A DNA stretch of 46,532 bases, taken from an uncultured Lachnospiraceae bacterium (GTDB taxonomy: Bacteria > Bacillota > Clostridia > Lachnospirales > Lachnospiraceae). Both the position numbers and the translations under genes were made by a program. Shown here in pieces: positions 1 through 8,004 of this stretch. Each line of letters begins with the position of its first letter. Positions within the stretch are counted from its first letter, which is position 1. The notes below the pieces were generated by a model. It saw only the letters and a program-made list of their open reading frames with translations, searched no databases and was not told the origin of the DNA. The stretch covers positions 1-46,532 of the forward strand of contig CANQRW010000023.1 in the NCBI GenBank assembly GCA_947626365.1. Reading direction: 5' to 3'.

Positions 1-379
1 TTTCTTTGGGCCTATGTGAACGTGCCCAACGCCTGTCCAAGATCAAGGCGAAAATCGCCTTTAACCTGACCAACCGGCAGCTCATCAGTTTTGGCGACGG
101 CGGGCTGGTGGGGAATCCCGCTATACCGCTCACCAGAGGAGCCATGGGCAACACCGCCGCTCTGTTCCTGATGCTGGCCGTTATGCTCCGGCGTTCCTGC
201 TTGCGATGTATGAGCGGGACGAGCTGCCTCTGGAGAAGGTGGCGCGGAACATCATCCGTGCCAAGCTCCTGCGCCCCGGACACCGGCCCTACAAGACGAA
301 AAACATCTACGCCTCATTTGTGAAGAAGGAGGTTCCTGTTGCAACAGCAAAGAAAACCGGCAAAACGAAACGGAAATAA
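1..379 (+). pseudogene. PrgI-family conjugation membrane protein, decayed
   Basis: Remnant of the small two-TM PrgI protein that precedes virB4 in Tn1549/CTn-type conjugative elements. The characteristic text is spread over three frames. A start-proximal AYVNVP lies at about 10-27. LSKIKAKIAFNLTNRQLISF and the following hydrophobic segment occupy the frame at 33-187. PAFLLAMYERDELPLEKVAR and RPGHRPYKTKNIY occupy the frame at 188-379, ending at TAA 377-379. Frameshifts therefore lie near 28-33 and 185-190, and there is no good start codon before the AYVNVP block. The gene is dead. It runs into the virB4 remnant with an overlap, as in intact elements. The family match is from memory of conserved motifs; order and spacing support it strongly. 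Confidence 0.8.
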
Positions 380-1089
380 GCGCCGGGCGGTCCTGTCCGC
401 CCAGTAGACCATCCCCTATGTGTGGATGCTCCCAAACGGGATGTGTCAGATCCCCGGCAAGATGTTCACCCGGACGATGGCCTGTGAGGACATCAACTAC
501 TCCGTAGCGTCCACCGAGGATCAGTCCGCCATCTTCAACAGCTGGAGCGCGTTTCTGAACTACTTTGATGCCTCCATCCCGTTCCAAACTCACCTTTATC
601 AACCGCCGCAATCACTTCGGCGGGCGGTACAAGATCAACATCCCCCGGTCCACGACAACTTTGACAGCATCCGGGCGAGTCCACTGGAACGCTGAAAGGC
701 TAGGTCGCTAAGAGCAACAACGGCATCAACCGGGCCAAGTACATCACCTTTGGCGTCCCCGCCGACGATCTAACCGCCGCCCGCCCCAGCTGGGATCCTG
801 GAGCTGGACACGGAGCTGACTGTCACCATGAACATTTAGATCGTGGATCAGACCCGCGCCATCAAGACCATCAAAGGCAAGGTGAGCGACATTGTCCACA
901 TGAGGTGAAGGAACAAAAAAGGCGATGTGGACAGGGTATGACCCGGACATCCAGCCGCCCGACCTGATCTCCTTCTCCAAGGACGATGCCACCCTGCTGG
1001 CCGACCTCCAGTCCCGAAATGAACGAATGCTGCTGACGTTCACGGTGATCAATCTGACCTCCTCACGGGAACGGCTGGAAAACGACGTA
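339..1089 (+). pseudogene. VirB4/TraE-type conjugation ATPase, N-terminal fragment, decayed
   Basis: Remnant of the N-terminal third of the conjugative T4SS ATPase VirB4 of Tn1549-like elements. A TTG at 339, preceded by an AAGGAGG site at 325-332, opens the frame. An in-frame TAG at 405-407 interrupts it. The frame then reads TIPYVWMLPNGMCQI and EDINYSVASTEDQSAIF. After further frame changes come SNNGINRAKYITFGVPAD (about 709-768), VDQTRAIKTIKGKVSDI (about 843-893), GYDPDIQPPDLISF and LLADLQSRNERMLLTFTVIN (about 931-1055). The Walker motifs would lie further downstream and are absent: homology stops at about 1089, where the sequence switches to a minus-strand membrane-protein fragment. At least two internal stops and several frameshifts make it non-functional. 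Confidence 0.85.
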
Positions 1090-1424
1090 TTAAGGTATTC
1101 AGCGGAGAGCTTATTCGCTTTCCTCACACGTCTCAGTATTCCGATCGGCGGCGCCTCTTCCGATTCTTTTGTCTTAAGGAACCGGTTCAGATCCCATATG
1201 CTTGCAATGACTACAATCGTGACCACCACGACGGTTCCTACCATGAGTCCGTTGATACACATAAAACGGCCGGCCGCCCTACGGAAATCGAAAGAAGGAG
1301 CCCTCAGACATCCCCATCTGCATATGATATATCCGGATATGTCATATAGATCGGAAATAACGATCGCTACCCACAGGGGAAGAAACGATGTGATGAACAT
1401 ATTCCATCTGAACCTTATATCCAT
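1089..1424 (-). pseudogene. Small polytopic membrane protein, copy A, 3'-truncated
   Basis: The first roughly 111 residues (MDIRFRWNMFITSFLPLW onward) are close to the copy at 4207-4823, with TM segments near residues 8-28 and 55-78 followed by a basic loop (RRVRKANKLSAEYL). After that motif the reading frame runs antisense into the virB4 remnant, giving a chimeric open frame down to 744 whose last 115 residues are meaningless. The junction is near 1089-1091. The family is not recognised. It is truncated relative to copy B, missing at least two TM segments and the soluble tail. Confidence 0.7.
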
Positions 1425-1457
1425 AGCTTTCCTTTCCCCAGTTGCAAACGCCCCTAA
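1091..1457. repeat. Dispersed direct repeat, copy A (pairs with 4490-4853)
   Basis: About 365 bp, highly similar to 4490-4853 in the same orientation. Both start at the shared TAAGGTATTCAGCGG. The repeat covers the 5' part of the small membrane gene and about 30 bp upstream of its ATG, and similarity fades at about 1457. Differences are scattered substitutions and small indels, so the duplication is not recent. Confidence 0.8.
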
Positions 1458-1466
1458 ACGAGATCC

Positions 1467-1892
1467 CTATTCTCCCTCACAGGCATTGAACGCAGCACAT
1501 TCTTCCTGCCACAATTCCATTTCATCGTGGATTTCCCAGCACAGACGGTCATAATCTTCCTTTTTTATCTTTCCATGCTCAAGCATGCATTGATAAAACT
1601 TTTTGATACTGGCTGCGGCAGTTCTGATCGTGCCGGGAGTTGACGAAAGATCCTTTCGGATAAAAAAGTCGCCCAGATATCCGTTAAGCATATGTACACC
1701 GTCCTCCATCGGATGAATGTCGTAGTGGAGCAGGAAATCATTGATATAGATATCCGCATTGGACATGTGTCTGCGGATAGTTCTCTCTGATAGCCCTTGG
1801 GCAGCCAGATCCGTTTCAAAAAGTTCAAGGAGACCGGCATTGATCTCCCTGATTCCACTGCATTCATTTTCATATGCTTGATCTTCCATCAT
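1467..1892 (-). CDS. Stand-alone tyrosine-recombinase N-terminal (SAM-like core-binding) domain protein
   Basis: A 141-aa protein resembling the N-terminal helical core-binding domain of phage-type integrases. ELFETDLAAQGLSERTIRRH (about residues 23-42) is the usual helix 1 and turn, followed by INDFLLHYD and SIKKFYQCMLEHGKI. The catalytic domain carrying R..HxxR..Y is absent, and nothing downstream restores it. Proteins of this length and pattern are often labelled 'recombinase' in Firmicutes, so it may be a family in its own right and not a truncation. The start ATG at 1892 has an AGGAG site about 8 nt upstream. It may be a DNA-binding accessory or regulatory protein. No catalytic function can be claimed. 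Confidence 0.65.
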   Translation of the reverse strand: MMEDQAYENECSGIREINAGLLELFETDLAAQGLSERTIRRHMSNADIYINDFLLHYDIHPMEDGVHMLNGYLGDFFIRKDLSSTPGTIRTAAASIKKFYQCMLEHGKIKKEDYDRLCWEIHDEMELWQEECAAFNACEGE

Positions 1893-2013
1893 GATGATTC
1901 TCCTGACTTCTGTTTACTTATAATATCTCCAATTTGTGGTTCGCGTACTGAATAAAGCTTCTTTATCGTGAACTTCTAAAAAGTATCTGGATCTTTGAAT
2001 TCTGCCCAAAACA

Positions 2014-2580
2014 CTACTTATAAATCTTAACTATGATTGTATCACACTTGCTGTCAATATTCATCGCATGTTTCTTCAAAGCTTCTTCTATGCTCGACAA
2101 ATACTTCAAATCACATTTCATACCAGATACCAGTATTTTGTAAGTCTTGTATTCCTCTCGTATGTACGCCGCATCTTCTTTCATGCCATAGAATTTTGCG
2201 TAATTATCAAGAACTTCGATACAGTTGCTCAGCTTCCTGCACATCATGATTATCTGAAGCGATACTTTTTGCGTATCACCATGTTCATCAAAAGAGTAAA
2301 ATGCCGGATCTGAAACCATCGTTTGGATTTTTTCAACGATCTTTTCTATCTGTTCTTTTCTTTTGCGTTCATCACCCTTGTACTGCACAGCGTTAAACGC
2401 AATACCGATAGCTACCAATAATGTAAGCGCCTGCGCCAGGGAAAAGTTTAAGAAATTCTCCCTGTTCGCCACAAATGAATATATGCTGGCGGCAATGATC
2501 ATAGCCACCAGCACAGCCTCTATTATAACAAACGCAATCCTCTTACATATTATAACAAACGTAATCCACTTCCACTTCAT
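2014..2580 (-). CDS. Two-TM membrane protein, third gene of GHKL/STAS-like cassette
   Basis: 188 aa. Two hydrophobic segments lie near residues 13-37 and 46-66, followed by a basic, probably coiled-coil stretch (GDERKRKEQIEKIVEKIQ) and a helical cytoplasmic domain of about 120 residues. I do not recognise the family. It starts 12 nt after the stop of the DUF4325 gene, with a GAGG ribosome site inside that gap, so the three genes probably form one transcript. A membrane-anchored end member next to an ATPase and a small STAS-like protein could be an effector or a membrane platform; this is inference from context. The C-terminus shows no signal, nuclease or enzyme motif that I can identify. Confidence 0.7.
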   Translation of the reverse strand: MKWKWITFVIICKRIAFVIIEAVLVAMIIAASIYSFVANRENFLNFSLAQALTLLVAIGIAFNAVQYKGDERKRKEQIEKIVEKIQTMVSDPAFYSFDEHGDTQKVSLQIIMMCRKLSNCIEVLDNYAKFYGMKEDAAYIREEYKTYKILVSGMKCDLKYLSSIEEALKKHAMNIDSKCDTIIVKIYK

Positions 2581-2592
2581 CCTGACAGCCTC

Positions 2593-2928
2593 TTATCCAT
2601 TTTTCTTGTCTTTCGCCCTCAAAATATACCCGCGAATTTCAGCCTCCAGGGACGGCTCATCATTTGAAATAAACTCCAAGGTCTCATTCACTTCTTTGGG
2701 ATCATAATCATATTCCCTGACAAGTCCCCCAAATGCTTCCTCCAGAAAAGACGTTGGATATCCATACCCTCCGTCCAGTTCGATAATCAGTTTTTCCCTT
2801 TTCCTATGCGCCTCATTATATTTCGGAGCAAGCTGCGTCTCCCGAAACTCCTCGCCGGAAAAGTCCCCTTCATATCGATATCTTGCGCCGGGTGTTTCAC
2901 TAAAATCGTTGCAAATATTAATTTTCAT
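2593..2928 (-). CDS. DUF4325 STAS-like protein
   Basis: About 111 aa. The pattern fits the STAS-like DUF4325 family: a strand with RYRYEGDFSGEEFR, then KLIIELDGGYGYPTSFLEEA (about residues 45-64), where the usual ITSSF-type turn appears as YPTSFLEEAFGGL. STAS domains typically bind partner proteins, as anti-sigma antagonists do, and DUF4325 genes are commonly coupled to GHKL ATPases. I chose ATG 2928 over 2937 because AAAGGA lies 8-9 nt upstream of it and it follows the previous stop by 2 nt. With the 2937 start the genes would overlap by 7 nt. Either way it is translationally coupled to the ATPase gene. Confidence 0.75.
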   Translation of the reverse strand: MKINICNDFSETPGARYRYEGDFSGEEFRETQLAPKYNEAHRKREKLIIELDGGYGYPTSFLEEAFGGLVREYDYDPKEVNETLEFISNDEPSLEAEIRGYILRAKDKKNG

Positions 2929-2930
2929 AA

Positions 2931-3992
2931 TCAACATCCTTTCAATGTATCCAGATCAATGCTCCAATAGTACAGTGTTCCCTGCATGGCTTCTTTTAAG
3001 TCTCCTCCGCGGTAATTCTCCATGCCGACCTCAACATCCGCCCTATTACTAACTATATGAAGATCTTTAATACTTTCATTCGCACGATATTCACGAATTT
3101 TCGGTAACCCTTTCCCCCGGTAGTCCTGCTTTGTAGCGGTGCGGAATTCTCCATCTAACGCGGAAATCACATACTTGTTTTCTTCTTTTAGTCCCAGAAA
3201 ATCTACCCTTTCAGCAAAATTCTTCCTTACCGTTGAGGGTATCCCGCTCCCGGTATCCATGAAAATAAAGGAGACCTTTCCCTTTCCGTCATGCTCCACA
3301 AAGCAATACCATATAGGCATTAATACACCGCCTTCCTTATACGCATGCTTGTGGGTATTGGACATCAGCTCGATCATGGTATTGTACAGGAAACTGCACT
3401 TTCTGGTCGGAACATCCGCAATCCTGCAGACAAAATCCGACACCCTTTTTGCAGTTTTCGTATCGCACTTTCCTCCGGAAACGATCTGAATCTTATCCGT
3501 GTGTTTGTTAAGCCGCGCGTTTCCTCTGGGCTGTACATAATTATAAAATCCGGATTCCTTAAACTTCTTCCTTACTTCCCTGTCCGTTGGTTCATTGCCG
3601 GAAAAGCGAACGGATTTATCATACTTCCGGTCGTGATTATTCATTATGGCAAGAAGATACATCAGAGCGTCCGTCCGCAGCGTCGTCACATCCTCTATAT
3701 TAATAAACAACTCCTTTGAGGCTGTATTTTTCTTTGTCATCAGCGAAATAATCCGGTTAAAAAAATGTATTGTCTCAATCGGATTCTCTACGATACTGAA
3801 TACAGGTGGGGCTTTGAATTCGAATACATGTGTTTCCGCATTATATTCAGGTCTCGTTTTCAATTCCCTCTCGAATATAACCCGCTGCGCATGCATCGAC
3901 TTCCGCTTCTTTTTTCTTCTTGTCCGACGCCGGAGATTTTTTTCATTCTGGCGTTTTTTCCATTCACGATATTCGGGGGTATTTTTTTTCAT
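2931..3992 (-). CDS. GHKL (HATPase_c) ATPase with N-terminal basic region and STAS-like domain
   Basis: 353 aa. Residues 1-33 are extremely basic (RRRTRRKKKRK). Residues about 55-165 look STAS-like (LFINIEDVTTLRTDALMYLL, then an NHD and ESGFYNY pattern). Residues 200-345 are a Bergerat-fold ATPase: N-box ELMSNTHKHA (208-217), G1 DTGSGIP (246-252), G2 YRGKGLP (291-297) and a terminal GT (338-339). No dimerisation/phosphoacceptor (HisKA) domain, sensor or TM segment is present, so it is not an ordinary two-component kinase. It resembles anti-sigma-type or Hsp90/MORC-like ATPases. It heads a three-gene cassette. The ribosome site is weak (AAAGGATG about 14 nt upstream). Confidence 0.8.
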   Translation of the reverse strand: MKKNTPEYREWKKRQNEKNLRRRTRRKKKRKSMHAQRVIFERELKTRPEYNAETHVFEFKAPPVFSIVENPIETIHFFNRIISLMTKKNTASKELFINIEDVTTLRTDALMYLLAIMNNHDRKYDKSVRFSGNEPTDREVRKKFKESGFYNYVQPRGNARLNKHTDKIQIVSGGKCDTKTAKRVSDFVCRIADVPTRKCSFLYNTMIELMSNTHKHAYKEGGVLMPIWYCFVEHDGKGKVSFIFMDTGSGIPSTVRKNFAERVDFLGLKEENKYVISALDGEFRTATKQDYRGKGLPKIREYRANESIKDLHIVSNRADVEVGMENYRGGDLKEAMQGTLYYWSIDLDTLKGC

Positions 3993-4206
3993 AGGTAACT
4001 GTCAATCATCCTTTATCCCACCTCGTATAATATGTTTATAGTTAATAGTTATCCAGTACCTTGACAACTGAATCGGTACCAAAAATCAATCGGCTTACTA
4101 ACATCCATGATATAATTGGCCTTAGTGCCAATCAGGTATAAACTCCTTTTCCCCCTGTTGGCCCGCAAGGGTACTTCATAATAAGTCTGTCTCCCTGACA
4201 TGGAAG

Positions 4207-4823
4207 TTAAGGTTCAAAATCCCAATAACAGATCTCACCGTTGACCCTAGCAGTCAGATCCCTTCGGCTGATAACCAGGCTGTTTTCATAGGTATGCTTT
4301 TGCTGCCTATCGTACATTCCACGTCACATTCGTACATGCGGTATTTCTTCACCAATTCCAGATAGATATTGGTATAGATGTTGCTGTTTCTTATACCTCA
4401 AAAAGCCAACACGCCAAAGTAGAGCAAAAAAAGGATAACTCCCCTGAGTTCTGCAATATCAAATGCCACCATTGGAAGAATATAGGCTATAAGGTATTCA
4501 GCGGAGAGCTTATTCGCTTTCCGCACACGTCTCAGTATTCCGATCGGCGGAGCCACTTCCAACTCCTTTGTCTTAAGAAACCGGTTCAGATCCCATACGC
4601 TTGCAATGACTACAATCATAACCATCACGACCGTTCCTATCAGCAGCCCGTTAATGCACATAAAACGGCCGATCGCCGCACGGAAATCGAAAGAAGGATC
4701 TCTCAGACGTCCCCATCTGCATATGATATATCCGAATATGTCATATAGATCAGAAAAAACAATCGCTACCCACAGAGGAAGAAACGATGTGATGAACATA
4801 TTCCATCTGAACCTTATATCCAT
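4207..4823 (-). pseudogene. Small polytopic membrane protein, copy B, nonsense and frameshift mutated
   Basis: The open frame from ATG 4823 encodes 141 aa with four likely TM segments and stops at TGA 4398-4400 (…LLYFGVLAF). Coding potential continues in the same frame past this stop (NIYTNIYLELVKKYRMYECD), then shifts frame near 4285-4290 and reads YENSLVISRRDLTARVNGE, ending at TAA 4207-4209. The ancestral product was thus about 205 aa: four TM segments plus a short cytoplasmic tail. The family is not recognised. The 5' part is duplicated at 1091-1457. An alternative is that the 141-aa form is still made. Confidence 0.65.
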
Positions 4824-4853
4824 AGCTTTCCCCGTCTACAGACGCCCCCTAAA
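4490..4853. repeat. Dispersed direct repeat, copy B (pairs with 1091-1457)
   Basis: Partner of the repeat at 1091-1457, in the same orientation, covering codons 1 to about 111 of the membrane gene and a short upstream stretch. Unlike copy A, this copy continues past the repeat edge into the rest of the gene, so it is the more ancestral arrangement. Confidence 0.8.
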
Positions 4854-5018
4854 GATTCTTCGGACCTTGGAAAAGCTATCTAGCCATCCTCTAGGAACAT
4901 CTCCAACCCTTTTCTTTGGTTCCTTGTATAAGCTAGTGCTTCTCTTTTTGCTAAAGGTACAGTAAACGAGACAGTAGATTTCACTACACCATTTCGAAGC
5001 TTCTGCAAACCGCAGCCG

Positions 5019-7202
5019 CTATAGCTCTCGTTTATTAAACTCCCTCGTCACCTGATCTGCAAAATACTCCAGTCGATCTCGAATTTTTTGTGCAGTTATG
5101 GAAAAAATAAATCCTTTGTTCCGATCGGAAGACTTATGGATTAACGAGCATAGATTTTTCGCGCTTAGTATCTGCTGATCATCCATTGCTTCGACGTCCC
5201 TGGCAATATGATGGCGCATAGTCTTATTAAGATACTCATACATTTGGCCACAAATTCCGGATACCACATCCGATAGCTGCACCAATATATCAGTCTGTGA
5301 ATTGACAAAACTGTAATTGTCTACAAGTCTCTCTTTTTCATCGATAAAGATATATTGTTCAAACCACCGTATCATTTCTTTCTGTTCGTCAAAGATATGC
5401 TTCGATTTTCGGAAAAGTGCAACAAAATGCAGATAAAACTGCGCCAGATCATCAACCATTATATTCTTATCATTTCCGCGCAAGAAAAGAAGATCCCCGT
5501 TTTTCCCAGCACCCTTTATCATTCCAGAAACATACTTTAGCTCAGTACTCAATTCCCACCGGTTACCAAATAGGCCAACGATATCATTGCAAAAGTTCTG
5601 AATATCGGCCTCCTCTATGTCAGGATATCCATATTGCTTAAATACCTCCAATGTTTCCGAACTCTTCTCATGCAGAACATCATAAATCAGCTGTTTTAGG
5701 TGAAGGTTCGCAAACCTGATATCGCCCTTAAAGTCGCTTTCTGCATATTCATGCAGGGCAGAAAAATCAATTGCTGAATCAATAATATCCACTATCGCAT
5801 AATAGAACATATTGACCTGCGCAACATGAATGTACAGCCCCCTTTCTTCTATCAGCTCAAAGACTTTGTTCAGCCTCTTACGGTGCAGAGTACGAATAAA
5901 GTCATCTTCCGAAAATTGGGTTTTAAACTTAATCTCCTTTACCGTTTTCTGTAATCCCAGATTCTTTAAGAGCTCTGTCCTGTCAATATTGATATCCTCA
6001 TCCTTTGTCACGATACCTGCAAGGACGAAATCCCGGTCGATATCTGAATTGAAATTGTACCGACCGTTTTTCTCCTGAAGATAGAATTTCCCGGAAAAAT
6101 TGGACTCATCATAATAGAATCTCAGCTTTTCAGATCGGTCAAATGCGTCCAAAGGAGAAGCCGCTACGTGTGAAATACTTAACAACTTCTTCGATACCAT
6201 ATATTCATCAAAGGATCCTGTAAATCCACAATTACGGATGATCTGCATATAACTATCATTTCTGCTACCATGATCTCTGGCACTCAGATGCCACGTCACG
6301 TTCGAATTCACGCGCAGCAACTGCGCGATCCTTTCAATATACGGCAGATCCACGTTGCTAAAAGAAAAGCCGAAAGTGTATACTTCCGAAATACCGCTGT
6401 CTTTTATCTGCTTCCACAGTTTGGCGTTGTTATATAGAACGGCATACGTATCCTTTCGAAGATTCCTGATCGCTTTTTCAAGACTGTCTGCCGCCATGGT
6501 ATGTAACGTGTTGAATGACCGCTCCGAGTCGTCACCATGCCCAACAATGAGTTCTTCCCCCCTTTTTCTGAGTCCATGGAGATGAAACACCTGATTTCCA
6601 GGGATGCCATACACTTCTTCCAGTGTTTCCGTGTAATTAAAATTTATAAAAATGTCATCCGAACTCGCTCCTCTTCCCTGATTGCAGATCACATCCCAAC
6701 CAAAGGCAATTTTTTCCCTGCCGATCTCCACCGTATTGATCCAGTTGCTGAAGAGTTCCTTTATCATATACAAAGCATCCCTAAGTGCATCTGCATACAT
6801 CAGATAATCCTGCTCTGCATAAAAAAGTTGCTTATCCCTGCGACTGGAGGATATTTCATAATCATCATTGTCAGAGCCGTCATCTATAAGCATTGTCGCT
6901 TCATCAAACACCGCCTGCAAATCCAGATCATGCAGGGCGGTTTCGAACTCATTCCACTCTTCGTCAATCGGACTGCCATACTGCAAAAGCCACATCAGCA
7001 GCTTTAACAGTTCTTTCCTGTCATACACTTCCCCATGGTTTCCCATGGCCGAAAACGGAATCTCCGGAACTTTCTCAAGATTCTCTTTCGAGATTCCCAT
7101 ATCGTCCAACTGCCCGATCATCCAATCATGGAAATTGCTGTACTTAGTTGCATAACCGTGTGCAAGGTCAAAGCCATTGCCAATAATAAACAATCTTGCC
7201 AT
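5019..7202 (-). CDS. AbiH-family protein fused to a C-terminal DUF3800-like domain
   Basis: 727 aa from the chosen start. In the numbering of the longest frame (start 7226), residues 10-345 match AbiH, the abortive-infection family first known from Lactococcus: LFIIGNGFDLAHG (12-24), FINFNYTETLE (193-203), HLHG (215-218), GHGD (229-232) and FGFSFSNVD (285-293). From about 368 a second domain begins with RFYYDES (369-375), FVLAGIV (400-406) and KEIKFKTQF (430-438), and ends with LVQLSDVVSG (648-657). This is the DUF3800 layout: an N-terminal D-E-S strand and a C-terminal QLxD helix, an RNase H-like fold with putative metal-binding acidic residues (D373, E374, D653). Typical AbiH proteins have no such tail. 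I chose ATG 7202 because AbiH proteins start directly before the LFIIGNGFD strand. The gene lies 113 nt after the tubulin/vWA operon and could be co-transcribed or have its own AT-rich promoter in that gap. Confidence 0.8.
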   Translation of the reverse strand: MARLFIIGNGFDLAHGYATKYSNFHDWMIGQLDDMGISKENLEKVPEIPFSAMGNHGEVYDRKELLKLLMWLLQYGSPIDEEWNEFETALHDLDLQAVFDEATMLIDDGSDNDDYEISSSRRDKQLFYAEQDYLMYADALRDALYMIKELFSNWINTVEIGREKIAFGWDVICNQGRGASSDDIFINFNYTETLEEVYGIPGNQVFHLHGLRKRGEELIVGHGDDSERSFNTLHTMAADSLEKAIRNLRKDTYAVLYNNAKLWKQIKDSGISEVYTFGFSFSNVDLPYIERIAQLLRVNSNVTWHLSARDHGSRNDSYMQIIRNCGFTGSFDEYMVSKKLLSISHVAASPLDAFDRSEKLRFYYDESNFSGKFYLQEKNGRYNFNSDIDRDFVLAGIVTKDEDINIDRTELLKNLGLQKTVKEIKFKTQFSEDDFIRTLHRKRLNKVFELIEERGLYIHVAQVNMFYYAIVDIIDSAIDFSALHEYAESDFKGDIRFANLHLKQLIYDVLHEKSSETLEVFKQYGYPDIEEADIQNFCNDIVGLFGNRWELSTELKYVSGMIKGAGKNGDLLFLRGNDKNIMVDDLAQFYLHFVALFRKSKHIFDEQKEMIRWFEQYIFIDEKERLVDNYSFVNSQTDILVQLSDVVSGICGQMYEYLNKTMRHHIARDVEAMDDQQILSAKNLCSLIHKSSDRNKGFIFSITAQKIRDRLEYFADQVTREFNKREL

Positions 7203-7315
7203 GAAAACATCGCTTTCTACAAACAAATTATTTTATAAATATATCTCATTTGGAGCATAAATGGCCTTTGCTATCCAAAAGAAAAACAATGTGGCGAATA
7301 ATTTTATATGCCCCC

Positions 7316-8002
7316 TCAACGATAAATTATTTCAAACGACTTAAGGCACCAGAAGTCTGCGGCATTAGCCCCAACCACAGTAGATAATCCAGTTTCAGCC
7401 GAAAATCCAAAATACAGGTTTCCATCCTGAAAAGCCTCCGCGAATTCTTCTTCATCTATTTCTTTTAGAAAAGTCATAACCGCATTCTGTATCCAACTGG
7501 AATCCCGATCCGGCTCTTGTATTGTGAAAGGATTTAAAAGTGCAGTGTTTTCTTCTCTCTGCAAAAAATCGCTAATCAAACCAATACGTTCCATACCCGT
7601 TAAAATCCAAACACTTCTTTTTTCTTTTCCAATCAGATGAGCTAGGAAATTTCGATAAACCAATGGTAAAATCCAAAACTCTGCATTTTCCCACTGCTCG
7701 TCTACATTATATCTTAATTTGCCAAAATATTTAATAGGAAATAGGTTGATTATAATATCCGCTTCCCGAATCACATCCGCATGATCCTGCATTTGCACTA
7801 CTGCCTTGACCGGGTTCAGGTCAATACAACGACATTCGGCTGTAAAAGTCGCTTGTATAAAGTCGTCAATAACCATTTTATAACTCTCAATGGATATTGC
7901 TACTTCATGCAGCAATTTACATTGTTTGTTCTGACGTTCCATACAATTTTTAACCTGCTCCAGATATTTTACTGTTCCGCTTCCTAAAACCACAATTTTC
8001 AT
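7316..8002 (-). CDS. Unrecognised protein, fifth gene of tubulin/vWA operon
   Basis: 228 aa from ATG 8002. An upstream ATG at 8032 would extend into the previous gene; starting at MKIVVLGSG places it 2 nt after that gene's stop. The N-terminus (MKIVVLGSGTVKYLEQVKNC) looks like the first beta-alpha unit of a Rossmann-like fold, and ADIIINLFPIKYF (about residues 80-92) resembles a strand ending at a ligand loop. No catalytic motif is recognised. The C-terminal third contains an acidic stretch (LKEIDEEEFAEAF). Position and coupling argue that it works with the tubulin-like GTPase and vWA protein. Confidence 0.6.
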   Translation of the reverse strand: MKIVVLGSGTVKYLEQVKNCMERQNKQCKLLHEVAISIESYKMVIDDFIQATFTAECRCIDLNPVKAVVQMQDHADVIREADIIINLFPIKYFGKLRYNVDEQWENAEFWILPLVYRNFLAHLIGKEKRSVWILTGMERIGLISDFLQREENTALLNPFTIQEPDRDSSWIQNAVMTFLKEIDEEEFAEAFQDGNLYFGFSAETGLSTVVGANAADFWCLKSFEIIYR

Positions 8003-8004
8003 AG

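Noticed and set aside
744-1090. C-terminal half of the 226-aa minus-strand open frame
   Set aside because: It is the antisense of the virB4 remnant; only residues before the junction at about 1090 match the membrane-protein family.
2931-3992. Two-component histidine kinase
   Set aside because: There is no HisKA phosphoacceptor domain, no sensor or TM region and no response regulator nearby; only the GHKL ATPase is present.
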